NCBI GenBank assembly: GCA_001797285.1
Contig: MGOZ01000041.1
Span: 67,296-131,295 of the forward strand
Direction of reading: 5' to 3'
Source of the DNA: Coxiella sp. RIFCSPHIGHO2_12_FULL_42_15
Lineage (GTDB): Bacteria > Pseudomonadota > Gammaproteobacteria > Coxiellales > Coxiellaceae
Length of the DNA stretch: 64,000 nt
A program made the position numbers and the translations under genes. Below, one piece after another: positions 35,593 through 45,900 of this stretch (positions within the stretch are counted from its first letter, which is position 1; the number at the start of each line of letters is the position of its first letter). A model generated the notes under the pieces. It was not told where the DNA came from. It worked only from the letters and a program-made list of their open reading frames with translations, and searched no databases.

Positions 35593-36515
35593 CAGAGTGG
35601 TAACTCATCCATTTGTAGCTTTGTTAATAAAAATAAACCATGACCACCATGCTCTTGCTCCAACCAAACAAATGGCACATTCGGTAGGCGTTCAATTAAT
35701 GCCGTTTGCGAATTCCCCACTTCAATCATTAAAATCCCATTCTCACATAAATAATTGCCGGCCTCAGCAAGAATCTTTAATGCCATCGCTAAACCTTCTT
35801 CTTGCGCCTCTAGTGCAAAACGCGGTTCATGTAAATATTCTGTCGGTAACGTTGCCATTTCAGCTTTGCTGACATACGGTGGATTACTGATAATAATATC
35901 GTAACGCACATCACCAACGCCCTGAAAGCAGTCTCCATGAATGAAATGCACACGATCTCGTACGGCGTGGCGCTCTGCATTGATGTGAGCAACTTCCAGT
36001 GCCGCGGGGTCAATATCCACGGCATCCACTGCTGCATAGGGAAATAACAGCGCACAAGCAATCGCTAAGCAACCGCTGCCCGTGCCAATTTCTAAAATAC
36101 GCTGTACATGCTCGGGATCAATCCAAGGTTGAAACTGCTTACTGATCCATTCTGCAAAAGGTGAACGAGGAATCAAAACCCGCTCATCAACATAAAAAGG
36201 CAAACCCATGAGCCAAGCCTGATGAGTGATATACGGCAATGGAATGCGCTCTTCAATGCGTTTTTGTAAGGCGTGAATGAGATCTTTACGTTCGGCGATC
36301 GTGACCTTGGCATGAAACACCATCGGGTCACAGTCAATGGGCAAATGCAATGTTTGTAACACGAGATGTGCTGCCTCATCCCACGCATTATCCGTGCCAT
36401 GACCAAAATAAAGCCCTTTATGCTTAAAACGGGAAGCAGACCAACGGATCCAATCGCCCACGGAAATGAGCTCTGAAAGCAGCTCGTGATATTCTTGCTT
36501 TTGAGTTTTTGACAT
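35592..36515 (-). CDS. prmB: 50S ribosomal protein L3 N5-glutamine methyltransferase
   Basis: A protein of 307 residues. The SAM site is [16 protein letters not shown] and the catalytic NPPY motif is in [14 protein letters not shown]. The N-terminal region ([36 protein letters not shown]) is that of PrmB rather than PrmC. It methylates Gln150 of ribosomal protein uL3. Either of two adjacent ATGs could be used; the second (36515) has better spacing to AAGAGA. It begins the prmB-aroC-asd-coaBC run. Confidence 0.93.
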   Translation of the reverse strand: MSKTQKQEYHELLSELISVGDWIRWSASRFKHKGLYFGHGTDNAWDEAAHLVLQTLHLPIDCDPMVFHAKVTIAERKDLIHALQKRIEERIPLPYITHQAWLMGLPFYVDERVLIPRSPFAEWISKQFQPWIDPEHVQRILEIGTGSGCLAIACALLFPYAAVDAVDIDPAALEVAHINAERHAVRDRVHFIHGDCFQGVGDVRYDIIISNPPYVSKAEMATLPTEYLHEPRFALEAQEEGLAMALKILAEAGNYLCENGILMIEVGNSQTALIERLPNVPFVWLEQEHGGHGLFLLTKLQMDELPL

Positions 36516-36568
36516 CATTCTCTTATTCTACCATGCTTTAGAAATCGCGCTGACGGCAGGCAATTCTC

Positions 36569-37129
36569 ATGAGCAAAAAGAAAACATTTCTCACCCCAGA
36601 AGAACGTGAACTGTTTCGCCACAGCGTTAAAATTAACCAACCTCTTCAGCAGGATAAACGAGCCACTCAAGATAAAAAACTCAAAAAGCCACTTATTGCT
36701 GAACCCATCTCCAAGGAAAGTGAATTTCGAGGAGAGGCCGCTCTGTTCCTTGAAAAACTTTCACCCAATGATTGGCTAACCGCACAAGATTATATACACT
36801 TTGCTCGTACCGGAATACCTTTTCGCCTGTTAAATAAATTAAAGCGCGGCCATCTGCCCATTGAAGCGCGTGTCGATTTACACGGCTTAACCGGTGATGA
36901 AATGCTGGAGAAAATGAACCAATTTTTGCAACTCTGTGCACAGCAGAAGATGCGCTCTATATTAGTCGTACACGGCAAAGGAGGAAGCGACCCCGCAAAA
37001 CCACCGATTTTGAAAAATGTCGTGAATCTGTGGCTGCGTCAACGCTCAGAGGTTCTTGCTTTTCATTCCGCTAAATCAAAAGACGGAGGTACCGGTGCAT
37101 TATACGTCTTATTGAAACTCAGAAAATAA
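36569..37129 (+). CDS. Smr-domain protein (SmrB/YfcN-like endonuclease)
   Basis: A protein of 186 residues. The N-terminal 90 residues are basic and helical (FLTPEERELFRHSV). The Smr domain follows, with VDLHGLTGDEMLEKM and ILVVHGKGGSD as its hallmark DLHG and HGKG motifs and a C-terminal GALYVLLK. SmrB-type proteins cleave mRNA between collided ribosomes. It is divergent from prmB, and the next gene (udk) lies 36 bases away behind a weak hairpin. Confidence 0.9.
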   Translation: MSKKKTFLTPEERELFRHSVKINQPLQQDKRATQDKKLKKPLIAEPISKESEFRGEAALFLEKLSPNDWLTAQDYIHFARTGIPFRLLNKLKRGHLPIEARVDLHGLTGDEMLEKMNQFLQLCAQQKMRSILVVHGKGGSDPAKPPILKNVVNLWLRQRSEVLAFHSAKSKDGGTGALYVLLKLRK

Positions 37130-37133
37130 AAAT

Positions 37134-37156
37134 CTCCGGGCTGATGCCCAGAGTTT
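37134..37156 (+). terminator. Weak terminator-like hairpin
   Basis: CTC-C-GGGC (37134-37141), loop TGAT and GCCC-A-GAG (37146-37153), then TTT. The stem has one mismatch and a short T run, so it may only partly end the smr transcript before udk. Confidence 0.45.
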
Positions 37157-37165
37157 GAGGATATT

Positions 37166-37792
37166 ATGAAAAATAACGTGATTATTATTGGCATCGCCGG
37201 CCCCTCTGCTTCCGGTAAAAGTTTACTAGCAAATACGATCGTAAGTGAACTGGGCTCTGATAAAGTCGTTGTTATTTCTGAAGATTCTTACTACAAAGAT
37301 TTAACAGAGGTTGATTTTGAAGAGCGACAGCAAATCAACTATGATCATCCCGACGCTCTCGACCACAATTTATTGTTTCAACATCTTCTGCAATTGCAAC
37401 AAGGAAAAATCGTTAATGTTCCCATTTATGATTACGCCAATCACCAACGTAGCAAAGAAACACAAAAAATCGGTCAACATCATATTATCGTGTTGGAAGG
37501 CATTTTATTATTCGTCGAAAAAAAATTACGCGAATTAATGGACATTCGAATTTTTATGGATACCCCGCTCGATATTTGTTTAGTACGCCGCTTGGTGCGC
37601 GACACCGTAGAACGAAGTCGAAGCCTTGATTCCGTGCTCACACAATATCAACAAACCGTGCGACCGATGTATCTACAATTTATCGAACCCTCAAAACGCT
37701 ATGCCGACATTATCGTACCACGCGGCGGAGAAAATCGTATTGCGATTGATATGATTCAAGCAAAAATGCGTGAACTCTTGCAAAAAACATAA
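37166..37792 (+). CDS. udk: Uridine kinase
   Basis: A protein of 208 residues, the usual length. The P-loop is GIAGPSASGKSLLA. DSYYKDL, NYDHPDALDHNLL and PIYDYANHQRS are diagnostic Udk motifs. It phosphorylates uridine and cytidine in pyrimidine salvage. GAGG lies five bases before the ATG, and a good terminator follows the stop. Confidence 0.96.
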   Translation: MKNNVIIIGIAGPSASGKSLLANTIVSELGSDKVVVISEDSYYKDLTEVDFEERQQINYDHPDALDHNLLFQHLLQLQQGKIVNVPIYDYANHQRSKETQKIGQHHIIVLEGILLFVEKKLRELMDIRIFMDTPLDICLVRRLVRDTVERSRSLDSVLTQYQQTVRPMYLQFIEPSKRYADIIVPRGGENRIAIDMIQAKMRELLQKT

Positions 37793-37802
37793 TAAAGCCA
37801 AA

Positions 37803-37827
37803 CCCTGAGCGTCACTCAGGGATTTTT
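37803..37827 (+). terminator. Rho-independent terminator after udk
   Basis: CCCTGAG (37803-37809), loop CGTCA, CTCAGGG (37815-37821), then ATTTTT. It sits between convergent genes, its T run abutting the stop of the minus-strand gene. Confidence 0.85.
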
Positions 37828-38596
37828 ATAAAAAACGTGTCGTTCGAGTATCTCTTGCTTGTTGCGTCTGAGGGAAGCAATAGGTTTGATTATCCAGTGT
37901 GCGTCGAATGGGTTTTTTCGGCACTTGCATGATAGAAGCAATCGTAATAATCGCAACCGCCGCAAATAAAAACCCCACCCCTGACAATAAGAGTGCACAA
38001 CTCGCCATCTGAAAAGCAACAAAGGTGAGTGCAACGGAACTAATACCGCACACGCCACCCACGTTAACTAAAATCAATCTTGTATTCGCGTTACCCGAGT
38101 ACAACATTTCACGATGCAAACAGTCAAATGCTTTTTTTAACTCAGGAAACACACGGTTGAGCACCAGCGCTTCTGGCTGATTCACCGTACAAAAAACTTG
38201 ATGAAATTGATCAATCACATTCTCATCTTTAATGGGGAGATACATTAAACACATGACGATACAAACGAGATTTTTTTCTAGATCATGAATCTCTTCTACT
38301 GACGAATCAATTTTTTCTAAATCAGAAATAAAAGAAAGTGGCGCAACTGAAACCGTTTTTTCATCGACAATAAGAGGAATGGTAGTATTATAAATATACG
38401 CCAATAACACGACAAAATAAGCATACGCTAAGAGTAGCTCTTGCAAATTTCGTTGCGACTGCTGCTCATTTAAATCAATTTCGGATTTTTCGGTGAAAAT
38501 TTTTTTAGGATATTCCACTAATTTTTCAAACGGCATTTCTTGTGGATTTTCTTGATGCTGCTTTAATAATTCGGAAAAGCTGCTTGACCTGATCAT
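37826..38596 (-). CDS. Membrane protein of unknown function
   Basis: A protein of 256 residues. AAGGAGGG precedes the ATG. The first ~175 residues are mostly helical and soluble with one hydrophobic stretch near 52-72 (LLLAYAYFVVLLAYIYN). Two further strong membrane helices lie at about 180-225. A short basic tail ends RDTRTTRFL. No family was recognised. The plan (soluble N-terminal region, C-terminal helix pair) occurs in Legionellales host-membrane effectors, but there is no direct evidence for secretion. Confidence 0.55.
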   Translation of the reverse strand: MIRSSSFSELLKQHQENPQEMPFEKLVEYPKKIFTEKSEIDLNEQQSQRNLQELLLAYAYFVVLLAYIYNTTIPLIVDEKTVSVAPLSFISDLEKIDSSVEEIHDLEKNLVCIVMCLMYLPIKDENVIDQFHQVFCTVNQPEALVLNRVFPELKKAFDCLHREMLYSGNANTRLILVNVGGVCGISSVALTFVAFQMASCALLLSGVGFLFAAVAIITIASIMQVPKKPIRRTLDNQTYCFPQTQQARDTRTTRFL

Positions 38597-38612
38597 GAGC
38601 CCTCCTTATCTT

Positions 38613-38815
38613 TAGCCCGGATATTTCACATCGAACGGCGAGGGTCGGTGTGTCGCCAACGGGAAGGTCTTTTGTTTGAAGGGCGTCGCGACCAAGGAGG
38701 GTAAGGAGCGTCGAGCACAGGATGTGCGTCCCTGAAAACAAAAGACCTTTCCGTTGGCGGCAGAGCACTTCGTGTGGCCGTCATCTTCAAAAACCAACAT
38801 GAAATATCCAGGTTA
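38613..38815. repeat. Nested palindromic repeat, copy 2 (full)
   Basis: About 203 bp, bounded by CCCGGATATTTCA and TGAAATATCCAGG. The inner inverted arms (GGTCTTTTGTTT/AAACAAAAGACC and flanks) enclose a conserved loop. On the minus strand it carries the same 62-codon open frame as the copy at 62062-62266. Together with short flanks it occupies the gap 38597-38873. Confidence 0.85.
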
Positions 38816-38873
38816 GCTAGAAACATTCTAGCAAAATATTCTTAAAATGCAGCTTTTATCTTTTACAAACCAA

Positions 38874-39278
38874 TTAATGAATAACAACCTGAGTTTCAGA
38901 AGAACGGTTCGGCGCTCCATCATCCCTAGGTGGACCATAATGCGGTTTACGGCTACCAGCACTGGGTGGACCATAATGAGGTTGACGACCGCCGCCCCCG
39001 TTGGGTGGGCCATAGTGTGGCTGGCTACCACCAGCGGGCGGGCCATAATGGGGCTGAGCCCCTCCCCCGTGCACCACCACATTCGGATTTGGGTAATAGT
39101 CGGGACGATGCCGCCAATAATACGGCGTATGATCATGCACAATGACCGTAGTAGGTGGTATTTCATAATGCGTTACGGAAGTGTAGCTGTAACCACTCTC
39201 ATACATACCATCTGCACAGGCCGTTAAACCAAATGCTATAGCAACGACCACTGGAAAACCTATCATATGCTTTTTCAT
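38874..39278 (-). CDS. Lipoprotein with HYGPP repeats
   Basis: A protein of 134 residues from the second of two adjacent ATGs (AGG six bases upstream). A lipobox (FGLTAC, about residues 16-21) follows a short signal. The mature chain is rich in Tyr, Pro and Gly and contains four copies of PHYGPP separated by Gly/Ser linkers. Low-complexity Pro/Gly/Tyr segments of this kind are typical of surface or cell-wall-associated proteins. It starts a few bases after the neighbouring secreted protein, which itself has a HYGAP motif, so the two probably work together. No family was recognised. Confidence 0.7.
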   Translation of the reverse strand: MKKHMIGFPVVVAIAFGLTACADGMYESGYSYTSVTHYEIPPTTVIVHDHTPYYWRHRPDYYPNPNVVVHGGGAQPHYGPPAGGSQPHYGPPNGGGGRQPHYGPPSAGSRKPHYGPPRDDGAPNRSSETQVVIH

Positions 39279-39285
39279 CATTCAC

Positions 39286-39735
39286 CTATTGATGCACAGC
39301 AACTTTTACAGCTGCTTTCTCGTTCGCATTGTTCTTTAAAGCAACATTAGCACCAGGGGTAATATCAACTATTGCTTGGCTTGGGTAGAGATTCCCGAAA
39401 AAAATGGAGACATGCGTACCGGGGTAATCAATTTCAACGTAGACTGGCCAGCTGATGCACTGCCCATCATCTTCCAAAGTAATTTGATTGTACGGAGGAT
39501 AGCTGACGGGATAAAGCGGCATCGGACCTTGCATTGCATAACCCGTTTGTTGCAAATAAACATCATAATGTTGATCAGTAAAATTACGAATTTGTAATGC
39601 CGTACCTACACCGACCCCCGCTTTCATTCGCAAGTTTGATTTTTGAGCTACCGGCGCACCATAATGCATTTTGGGTTCTGCAAAAGAGGTCATTGAAATA
39701 AGACCCAGCGCTACACCCAATAGGGCTTTCTTCAT
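39286..39735 (-). CDS. Small secreted protein with HYGAP motif
   Basis: A protein of 149 residues from the ATG at 39735, which has AGGAG nine bases before; the frame extends 13 codons upstream without a ribosome site. Residues 1-19 are a signal peptide (MKKALLGVALGL, cleavage near SFA-EP). The mature protein begins PKMHYGAPVAQK and continues as a beta-rich domain (ALQIRNFTDQHYDVYLQQ, GTHVSIFFGNLYP). No family was recognised. It is the upstream partner of the HYGPP lipoprotein, seven bases apart. Confidence 0.7.
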   Translation of the reverse strand: MKKALLGVALGLISMTSFAEPKMHYGAPVAQKSNLRMKAGVGVGTALQIRNFTDQHYDVYLQQTGYAMQGPMPLYPVSYPPYNQITLEDDGQCISWPVYVEIDYPGTHVSIFFGNLYPSQAIVDITPGANVALKNNANEKAAVKVAVHQ

Positions 39736-39888
39736 GTGAGATTTCTCCTGTGGAATCTGATTAACGTCACCCATTCTAACGAAAGAAAATGAATGGAGTA
39801 TTACCTGTTTTGGATAAAACGTAACAAAAGCGCAGCAAATGATTTGTATTTTGAACAGACTCCAGCGATTCCCGCTGAAAAATGCTTG

Positions 39889-40149
39889 TCATTCCATACG
39901 AGCCCGCAAAGCGCCAATATCAGCAACCAGTTTTTGCAAAAAAACATCGTGCGGCTGTTCCTCTCCCATCAACCAAGCGTAAAGAACAACATCCTCTTGC
40001 TCAAGCAGCGCTTCAAATGATTGTTGTTGCACTAGATCTAACGTGTCGTAGCAACGATTGAAGTAATTTACTAGTAAAATATCGAGTTCAAGCATACCGC
40101 GGCGACATTTCCAACGTAAACGACGTTTTTTAAATTCCGCTTCATCCAT
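39889..40149 (-). CDS. sdhE: SdhE, succinate dehydrogenase flavinylation factor
   Basis: A protein of 86 residues, the family's usual size. CRRGMLELDILL contains the RGxxE motif needed for covalent FAD attachment to SdhA. The helical remainder (FEALLEQEDVVLYAWLMG) also fits. Its ATG shares a base with the alr stop (TAATG), so translation is probably coupled. Confidence 0.93.
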   Translation of the reverse strand: MDEAEFKKRRLRWKCRRGMLELDILLVNYFNRCYDTLDLVQQQSFEALLEQEDVVLYAWLMGEEQPHDVFLQKLVADIGALRARME

Positions 40150-41225
40150 TAGTGATACTCAGTGAATTTAACCCGTTGCGTCACATGACATAATAATTCA
40201 TAAGCAATGGTTCCTGCTGATTTTGCAATGTGCTCGACCGGCAATCCCCCTCCCCACAAGGTGACTCGATCACCCGGCTTTGCGTACGGACAAAGGCGCA
40301 GGTCAATGGTAATCATATCCATAGAAACCGTCCCAATTAATGGACAAATCGTATCATGCAGCAGCACCGGTGTCCCACTCACCGCAGAACGAGGATAACC
40401 GTCGCCATAACCGATGGCCACAACACCCACTGGCATATCTTCTGGCGCTTGCCAAGTACAACCATAACCAACCGTACCGTGTTTTTTAACGGTTTTACAA
40501 ACAATGAGTTTGGCTTGTAGGGTCATTACCGGTTTTAAACCTTCATCCTGGCCGGTACGATCTGCAAATGGCGAAACACCATACAATAAAATTCCCGGTC
40601 GAATCCAATCGCAATGCGCCTCAGGATAACGCAAAATGCCTGCAGAGTTCGCAATGCTTTTTGGATTGGTGAATGACTGAGTCAATTGCAAAAATTCATG
40701 AATTTGCCGCTCTGTAAATGCAGGGCTCTGATCGGCGCTTGCCAAATGCGTCATAATTCCAAATGAATTTTGCAACGAAGCAAGTTTTAACAGCCGTTGA
40801 TACACTTCCTGGAACCTCTCTTTTGGAAAACCTAAACGATGCATTCCCGTATCGATTTTCAACCAGGCCGATAATGATTTTGGCAATGTGGTTTTTTCCA
40901 GTAATTCTATTTGAGAAAGTTGGTGAATCACCGGCGTCATATTGTATTGCGAAAAAAATTGTAATTCTTGCTTGTCAATAAAACCTGACATCACCACGAT
41001 GGGAGCTTGAATCCCATGTTCACGCAACGCTAATGCTTCTTCTAAACAAGCGACACCCAGCGCATTGGCCTCACTCAGCGTTTCTGCTACCGAAAGCAAA
41101 CCATGCCCATAGCCATTACTTTTTATCATGGCGAGGATGGAACTTCTTGGAAATCGTTGACGTAAAAAATGAAAATTATACAATAACGCAGCCTTATCAA
41201 TATAAGCGATAACGTCTCTGCTCAT
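40149..41225 (-). CDS. alr: Alanine racemase
   Basis: A protein of 358 residues. The PLP lysine lies in AMIKSNGYGHG (about residue 34) and the catalytic Tyr in VGYGCTW. IRPGILLYGVSPF and VSMDMITIDL are also typical. It makes D-alanine for peptidoglycan. It lies ten bases after dnaB, the gene order usual in gammaproteobacteria. GAGG precedes the ATG. Confidence 0.96.
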   Translation of the reverse strand: MSRDVIAYIDKAALLYNFHFLRQRFPRSSILAMIKSNGYGHGLLSVAETLSEANALGVACLEEALALREHGIQAPIVVMSGFIDKQELQFFSQYNMTPVIHQLSQIELLEKTTLPKSLSAWLKIDTGMHRLGFPKERFQEVYQRLLKLASLQNSFGIMTHLASADQSPAFTERQIHEFLQLTQSFTNPKSIANSAGILRYPEAHCDWIRPGILLYGVSPFADRTGQDEGLKPVMTLQAKLIVCKTVKKHGTVGYGCTWQAPEDMPVGVVAIGYGDGYPRSAVSGTPVLLHDTICPLIGTVSMDMITIDLRLCPYAKPGDRVTLWGGGLPVEHIAKSAGTIAYELLCHVTQRVKFTEYH

Positions 41226-41235
41226 CCTATTCCTC

Positions 41236-42633
41236 TTAAAAAATCACTTCTGCGGGCGTCTGTTCAAATGAATAATTGTCAAAACGGGTATACTGGCCAC
41301 GAAACGTCAGATTAATTTTTCCGATGGGGCCATTACGTTGTTTCGCGATAATAATTTCCGCTTTATTTTTATCGGGAGTATCTGGGTGATATACCGCATC
41401 CCGATAAATAAAAACGATTAAATCGGCGTCTTGTTCTATTGCACCCGACTCTCGTAAATCCGACATCACAGGACGCCTATCCGTACGTTGCTCCAAACTA
41501 CGATTCAACTGAGATAGTGCAATCACGGGGGCATTTAATTCTTTTGCTAATGCTTTTAATCCACGCGAAATTTCAGAAATTTCGGTACTGCGATTTTCTT
41601 TTGTGCCTGGCACTTGCATGAGTTGTAAATAATCCACCACCACTAATGCCATACCGCCTTGCTCACGCGCCAAACGACGTGAACGAGAACGCACTTCTCC
41701 GGGCGTTAATGCCGGTGTATCGTCCACAAATATCTTGGTCTGCGATAACATTTCAATGGTTGAGGTCACGCGTGGCCAATCATCATCACTTAATTTACCG
41801 GTACGCACTTTGTGTTGATCAATTAAACCCAATGACGAAATCATCCGCATCACAATGGAATCCGCCGGCATTTCCATACTGAAAATTAACACCGGTTTTT
41901 TACTTTCAAGCGCCACATTCTCTGCCATATTAATACCGAGCATGGTTTTCCCCATGGAAGGCCGCCCGGCAATAATCACCAAATCACCTGCCTGCAAACC
42001 GGAAGTCATGTCATCAAAATCGGTAAATCCAGTAGAAACGCCCGTAATGGGATCTGTTGAATGAAACAAGGTATCAATTTTATCGGTGGTGCGTGCGAGT
42101 AACGTATTAATATCCACGGGGCCTTGCCCACGACTCCCTTGTTCTGATATTGAAAAAACATATCGCTCAGCCGTATCTAATATTTCTTTGATGTCACGCC
42201 CTTCCGGATTAAGGGCATTTTCCGTAATATCAGTACCTGCATTAATCAACAAACGTAAAATAGAACGCTCACGAACAATATCGGCATACGCCGTAATATT
42301 GGCCGCACTGGGAGTATTTTTGGCAAGTTCATATAAATAAGCTTCCCCATTAATACTTTCGAGTGCATTATCACTTTTCAACGCTTCGCCGATGGTGAGA
42401 ACATCGATCGGTTTTGATTGTTCCGCTAAACGCACCATCGCTTCATAAATAATTTGGTGATCGCGACGATAAAAATCTTTGCTACTAATTTTATCCGCAA
42501 TACGATCCCAGGCGCGATGATCCAGCATCAAGGCACCCAACACAGACTGTTCTGCTTCAATCGAATGGGGTGGTACTCGCGCGGTTATTTTGGCTCCACG
42601 AACGGGTGCTTGAGAAAGAATGGGTTCTGACAT
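41236..42633 (-). CDS. dnaB: Replicative DNA helicase DnaB
   Basis: A protein of 465 residues, normal. The N-terminal helical domain (PHSIEAEQSVLGALM) is followed by the RecA-like motor with Walker A IIAGRPSMGKT, Walker B LVVVDYLQLM, and SQLNRSLEQR / DLRESGAIEQDADL. It unwinds DNA at the replication fork. In most gammaproteobacteria it directly follows rplI; here 10.4 kb of foreign-looking DNA separates the two. Confidence 0.97.
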   Translation of the reverse strand: MSEPILSQAPVRGAKITARVPPHSIEAEQSVLGALMLDHRAWDRIADKISSKDFYRRDHQIIYEAMVRLAEQSKPIDVLTIGEALKSDNALESINGEAYLYELAKNTPSAANITAYADIVRERSILRLLINAGTDITENALNPEGRDIKEILDTAERYVFSISEQGSRGQGPVDINTLLARTTDKIDTLFHSTDPITGVSTGFTDFDDMTSGLQAGDLVIIAGRPSMGKTMLGINMAENVALESKKPVLIFSMEMPADSIVMRMISSLGLIDQHKVRTGKLSDDDWPRVTSTIEMLSQTKIFVDDTPALTPGEVRSRSRRLAREQGGMALVVVDYLQLMQVPGTKENRSTEISEISRGLKALAKELNAPVIALSQLNRSLEQRTDRRPVMSDLRESGAIEQDADLIVFIYRDAVYHPDTPDKNKAEIIIAKQRNGPIGKINLTFRGQYTRFDNYSFEQTPAEVIF

Positions 42634-42683
42634 AATCCGTGATCAACCTTGTTCAAAATGACAATCGCTAGTGTAGCACTCTG

Positions 42684-42801
42684 GGGGGGATTATCCAGGG
42701 GGAGCTTTGCGCGCTCCCCCTGGATCGCGAGGCTGCAGGTCCCCTGCAGCCCGCGTCAATGAAGGGGGAGGAATTTCCCATCGAAAGATGGGGGATTCCT
42801 G
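42684..42801. repeat. 118-bp three-hairpin element, copy 1 (IS200/IS605 right-end-like)
   Basis: Three hairpins follow each other: a 12-bp stem (42694-42705 with 42713-42724), GGCTGCAGG/CCTGCAGCC, and a 13-bp stem capped by GAAA ending GATTCCTG (42801). A second copy lies at 62353-62469, and similarity stops sharply at the same base. The GCAGCCCGCGTCAATGAAG stretch recalls the 3' region and guide-RNA scaffold of tnpB elements; this comparison is from memory. Confidence 0.65.
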
Positions 42802-42916
42802 TCACTTCGCCAACGTGGCAAAGCCGTACGACGACGACTCAAGGGGCAAACGCGCGCTCCCCTTGAGAAACCCCACGCGTAAAGTACCCGTGGCAAGCCA
42901 CGGGGTATGAGTGAAT
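42802..42916. repeat. Palindromic repeat block at the 3' end of the ankyrin gene
   Basis: It contains TCAAGGGG/CCCCTTGA (near 42839-42867) and CCCGTGG-CAAG-CCACGGG (42887-42904) followed by TATGAGTGAAT. The last hairpin with its flank recurs in the same orientation at 53058-53090, at the other edge of the SecA-like/ankyrin insertion. The block encodes the final ~24 codons of the ankyrin frame. Confidence 0.7.
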
Positions 42917-45900
42917 CAACGCTTTTGCTTTATCATGTCCTTCGGGGCAATTTTCATATCGGCGCCATAAATGAACTTCATATGGGAAACGTCCGCTTTT
43001 ATCCTTCAGCATTAATGCGCCATTGTTTAGTAATGCTTGCACCATTCTCCAATCACCGTGATGTACAGCAACATGCAATGGGGTCCAGTTATAACAGGTT
43101 TTGCTCTCTCGTACATTGGGGTCTGTTAAAATATCATGTCCCTTCGGCCATGCATATTTGGATACGTTGTGACCTTGCTCATCAATCGCTTGAATTAACG
43201 CTTTTGCTTTATTGTAGCTTTCAGATTGATCTTTTTGCCGACTACTTAAAGAAACTTCATAAGGAAAATGACCATTTTTGTTTTTTACAATCAAAGCGCC
43301 ATTATCTAGGAGGAATTGCACCTGCACATCATCTCCGTAATACATCGCTGAGTGTAATGGCGTCCATCCATCCGTATCACTTGCATTAATATTCGCTCCA
43401 GAATCAAGCAATATTTTTAGCATACCAACAAGTGATCGTTTATAAGAAATAGCGTGATGTAATACGGTTGTACTATTGCATATCCGTTTACTCTCAATGG
43501 ATGCTCCCTTGCTCAGAAGATAAGAGACCATTTCTTCATTACTATATATAACTGCCAAATTTAAAGGGGGGTAACCCTCTTGGTTTGGAAGCATTAATTC
43601 GGCACCCGCTTCTATGAGTAATTTTACATCCTCCAATCGATTTTTTTGAATTGCCATGTGCAAACAACTATTGATGGTTACACCTAAAGACGCAAGGTAT
43701 GAAATCATTTCTTGATTTCCATGCTTAACGGAAAGCGAGAATAAGGTATATTTCTCCGTATTGAAATACGACGGATTTTTCGAAATCAGTAATCTCAAGA
43801 CATCTATCTCATTTAAATAAATTGCCATTTGGAGCATAGCATCAAACTCAGTCTTTTGAGTGAGTTTCACTTTAACCCAACAGGATTCAAAATAAATTAA
43901 ATCATTTTGATAAACATTTATCTTATTTTTGACGTACGCTGAAAGAGAAACGACTTCCTTGGATGATAATGATCGATCCCCCATAACAATTAAAAATTTA
44001 ACAATATTCATATGACCATGAATGAACGATAGTTGGGCTGCAGTAAATCCTTTTTTATCACGGAGGGTAATATCAGCAGAAGTAGATGTTTTCATTAATT
44101 GCAGCATAGCAGGATAGTGCCCTGCCATTGCAGCCAAATGTAGCGCCGTTTGGTCCTCATTATTCGGTTGGTTTATATTCACTTTGAGTTCACACAATTG
44201 CTTTATAATATTGATAGCATTGTTTTTGGCAGCATCATGTAAAGGAGTGTTGCCATCTGAAGCCACTAAATCTATCTGTATTCCTTGCTCAAGAAGTAAG
44301 GCTGTCACTTTAGTGGCATGATGAATACTCGCAATATGAAGTGCATTACGATTGTCACTTTGCAGTGTATTAATCATTTGGCCCGTTAACAATTTATGAC
44401 TGACAACATCGACGTTATCAGAGGCAACTGCAGAAAAAAATAAATCTGCTTCATAAGCAATATCATCAAAAGTACCCAATTCCATAAGAAATGAGTTCAT
44501 CTCTTTTTGATTACTGAAAATAGCATATTCAAGAGCGCTCATATTTTGATTATTTTTTTTGATAGGATCAGCGCCTGCCTCTAACAGAACCGCAAAAACA
44601 GTAAGGTGACCTTGCTGAGCGGCTAGCTGTAATGGGGTATAACCCACAGCAGCCTCTTGCGATACATCAATTTTATAGCCATATTTTATAAATAACTTAA
44701 TCAGATCGATATGTCCGTATAAGGCAGCCAAATGCAGCACATTAAATCCTTGAAAATTTACCATGCTAGTATCACTGACCCTATTAACTAATAATTTCAC
44801 CATTGTTACATCACCCTGTATGGTAGCCAACATCAAAGGTGTGTTACCGTCGCGATTTTTTTGCTGAAAACATCGGGTTGTTATCAACAATTGAAATGCA
44901 GCTTCTTTATTTTTTTTCAGCAATGCGATATGAAATGCTGAATTTTTTTCAATATCTAAAATGTCCGGATTAGCGCCATTGGATAACAACAGTGGTAAAA
45001 GCTGGTTATTTTTATCTGTTGCTGAAATCATCAGTGGCGTTTGTCGACGATGATTCACGGAATCGATCTTGATGAGATTCAAATAATTTTGAGTGAGTTT
45101 CAGGTTATTACTACGTACAGCGCTATGTAACAAACTATCGCCACATTGGTTTTGAAAATCTGCAGGGTAGTTTTTTTCAAGATCGCCCATCAGTTCTTTT
45201 TGTGAAAGATAAGCGCTAACATCAAAAAAAGTAAATCCCTCCTTGGTTTCACTCATCAATAATGCTTTTTTAAAGCTACCAAAATATTTATCTATCCAAG
45301 TCAACTGATCCCGATCATGAATTCTATGCATTATTGTACGTCCGTTTTTATCTCGAATTAAAATATCGGCTTTTTGTTCCAGCATTACCGGAATGGCCCA
45401 TTCTATTTGTTTAACAAAAATCAAATGTAGCAAGGGTAGTTCTTCTCCTTGATAGCGATAGCGCGCAGCGTTTACAAAATAAGGGTCTTCAGTCATTTTT
45501 CTGAATGTCACGTGATCAGACTCTTCAAGCGCTTTCACTAAAACGTGCTTTCTTTCTTCCAGTATTTTAGTTAAGTAAATTTTTCCATCTTTTATCGGCT
45601 TTTCAATGCCTTGTTTTTTGGAAAATTCTTTCCATACTGAAGAACACGCATTACTGTTAGCTTTCTTAACATGATTTCCCAAATCTGCTGGCCATTTTTC
45701 TTCAGGAATGATAGTTAACAATTTTTTAAAAAATTTGGAATCTTTATTACGAAGCACAAAATAAAAAATATCTTGGCTATGTTTGTTTTTTTCATCAAAA
45801 AGGGCACCTCTACTTTTTAAAAAATCCACTAAATGAATAAAGCCCATTTGCACAACAATATGTATCGCCATATTTCCATTATCATCCAATGGGAGGTTGA

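Noticed and set aside
42907-43389. 160-codon plus-strand frame opposite the ankyrin gene
   Set aside because: Antisense to a strongly supported ankyrin reading frame; no ribosome site and low-complexity translation.
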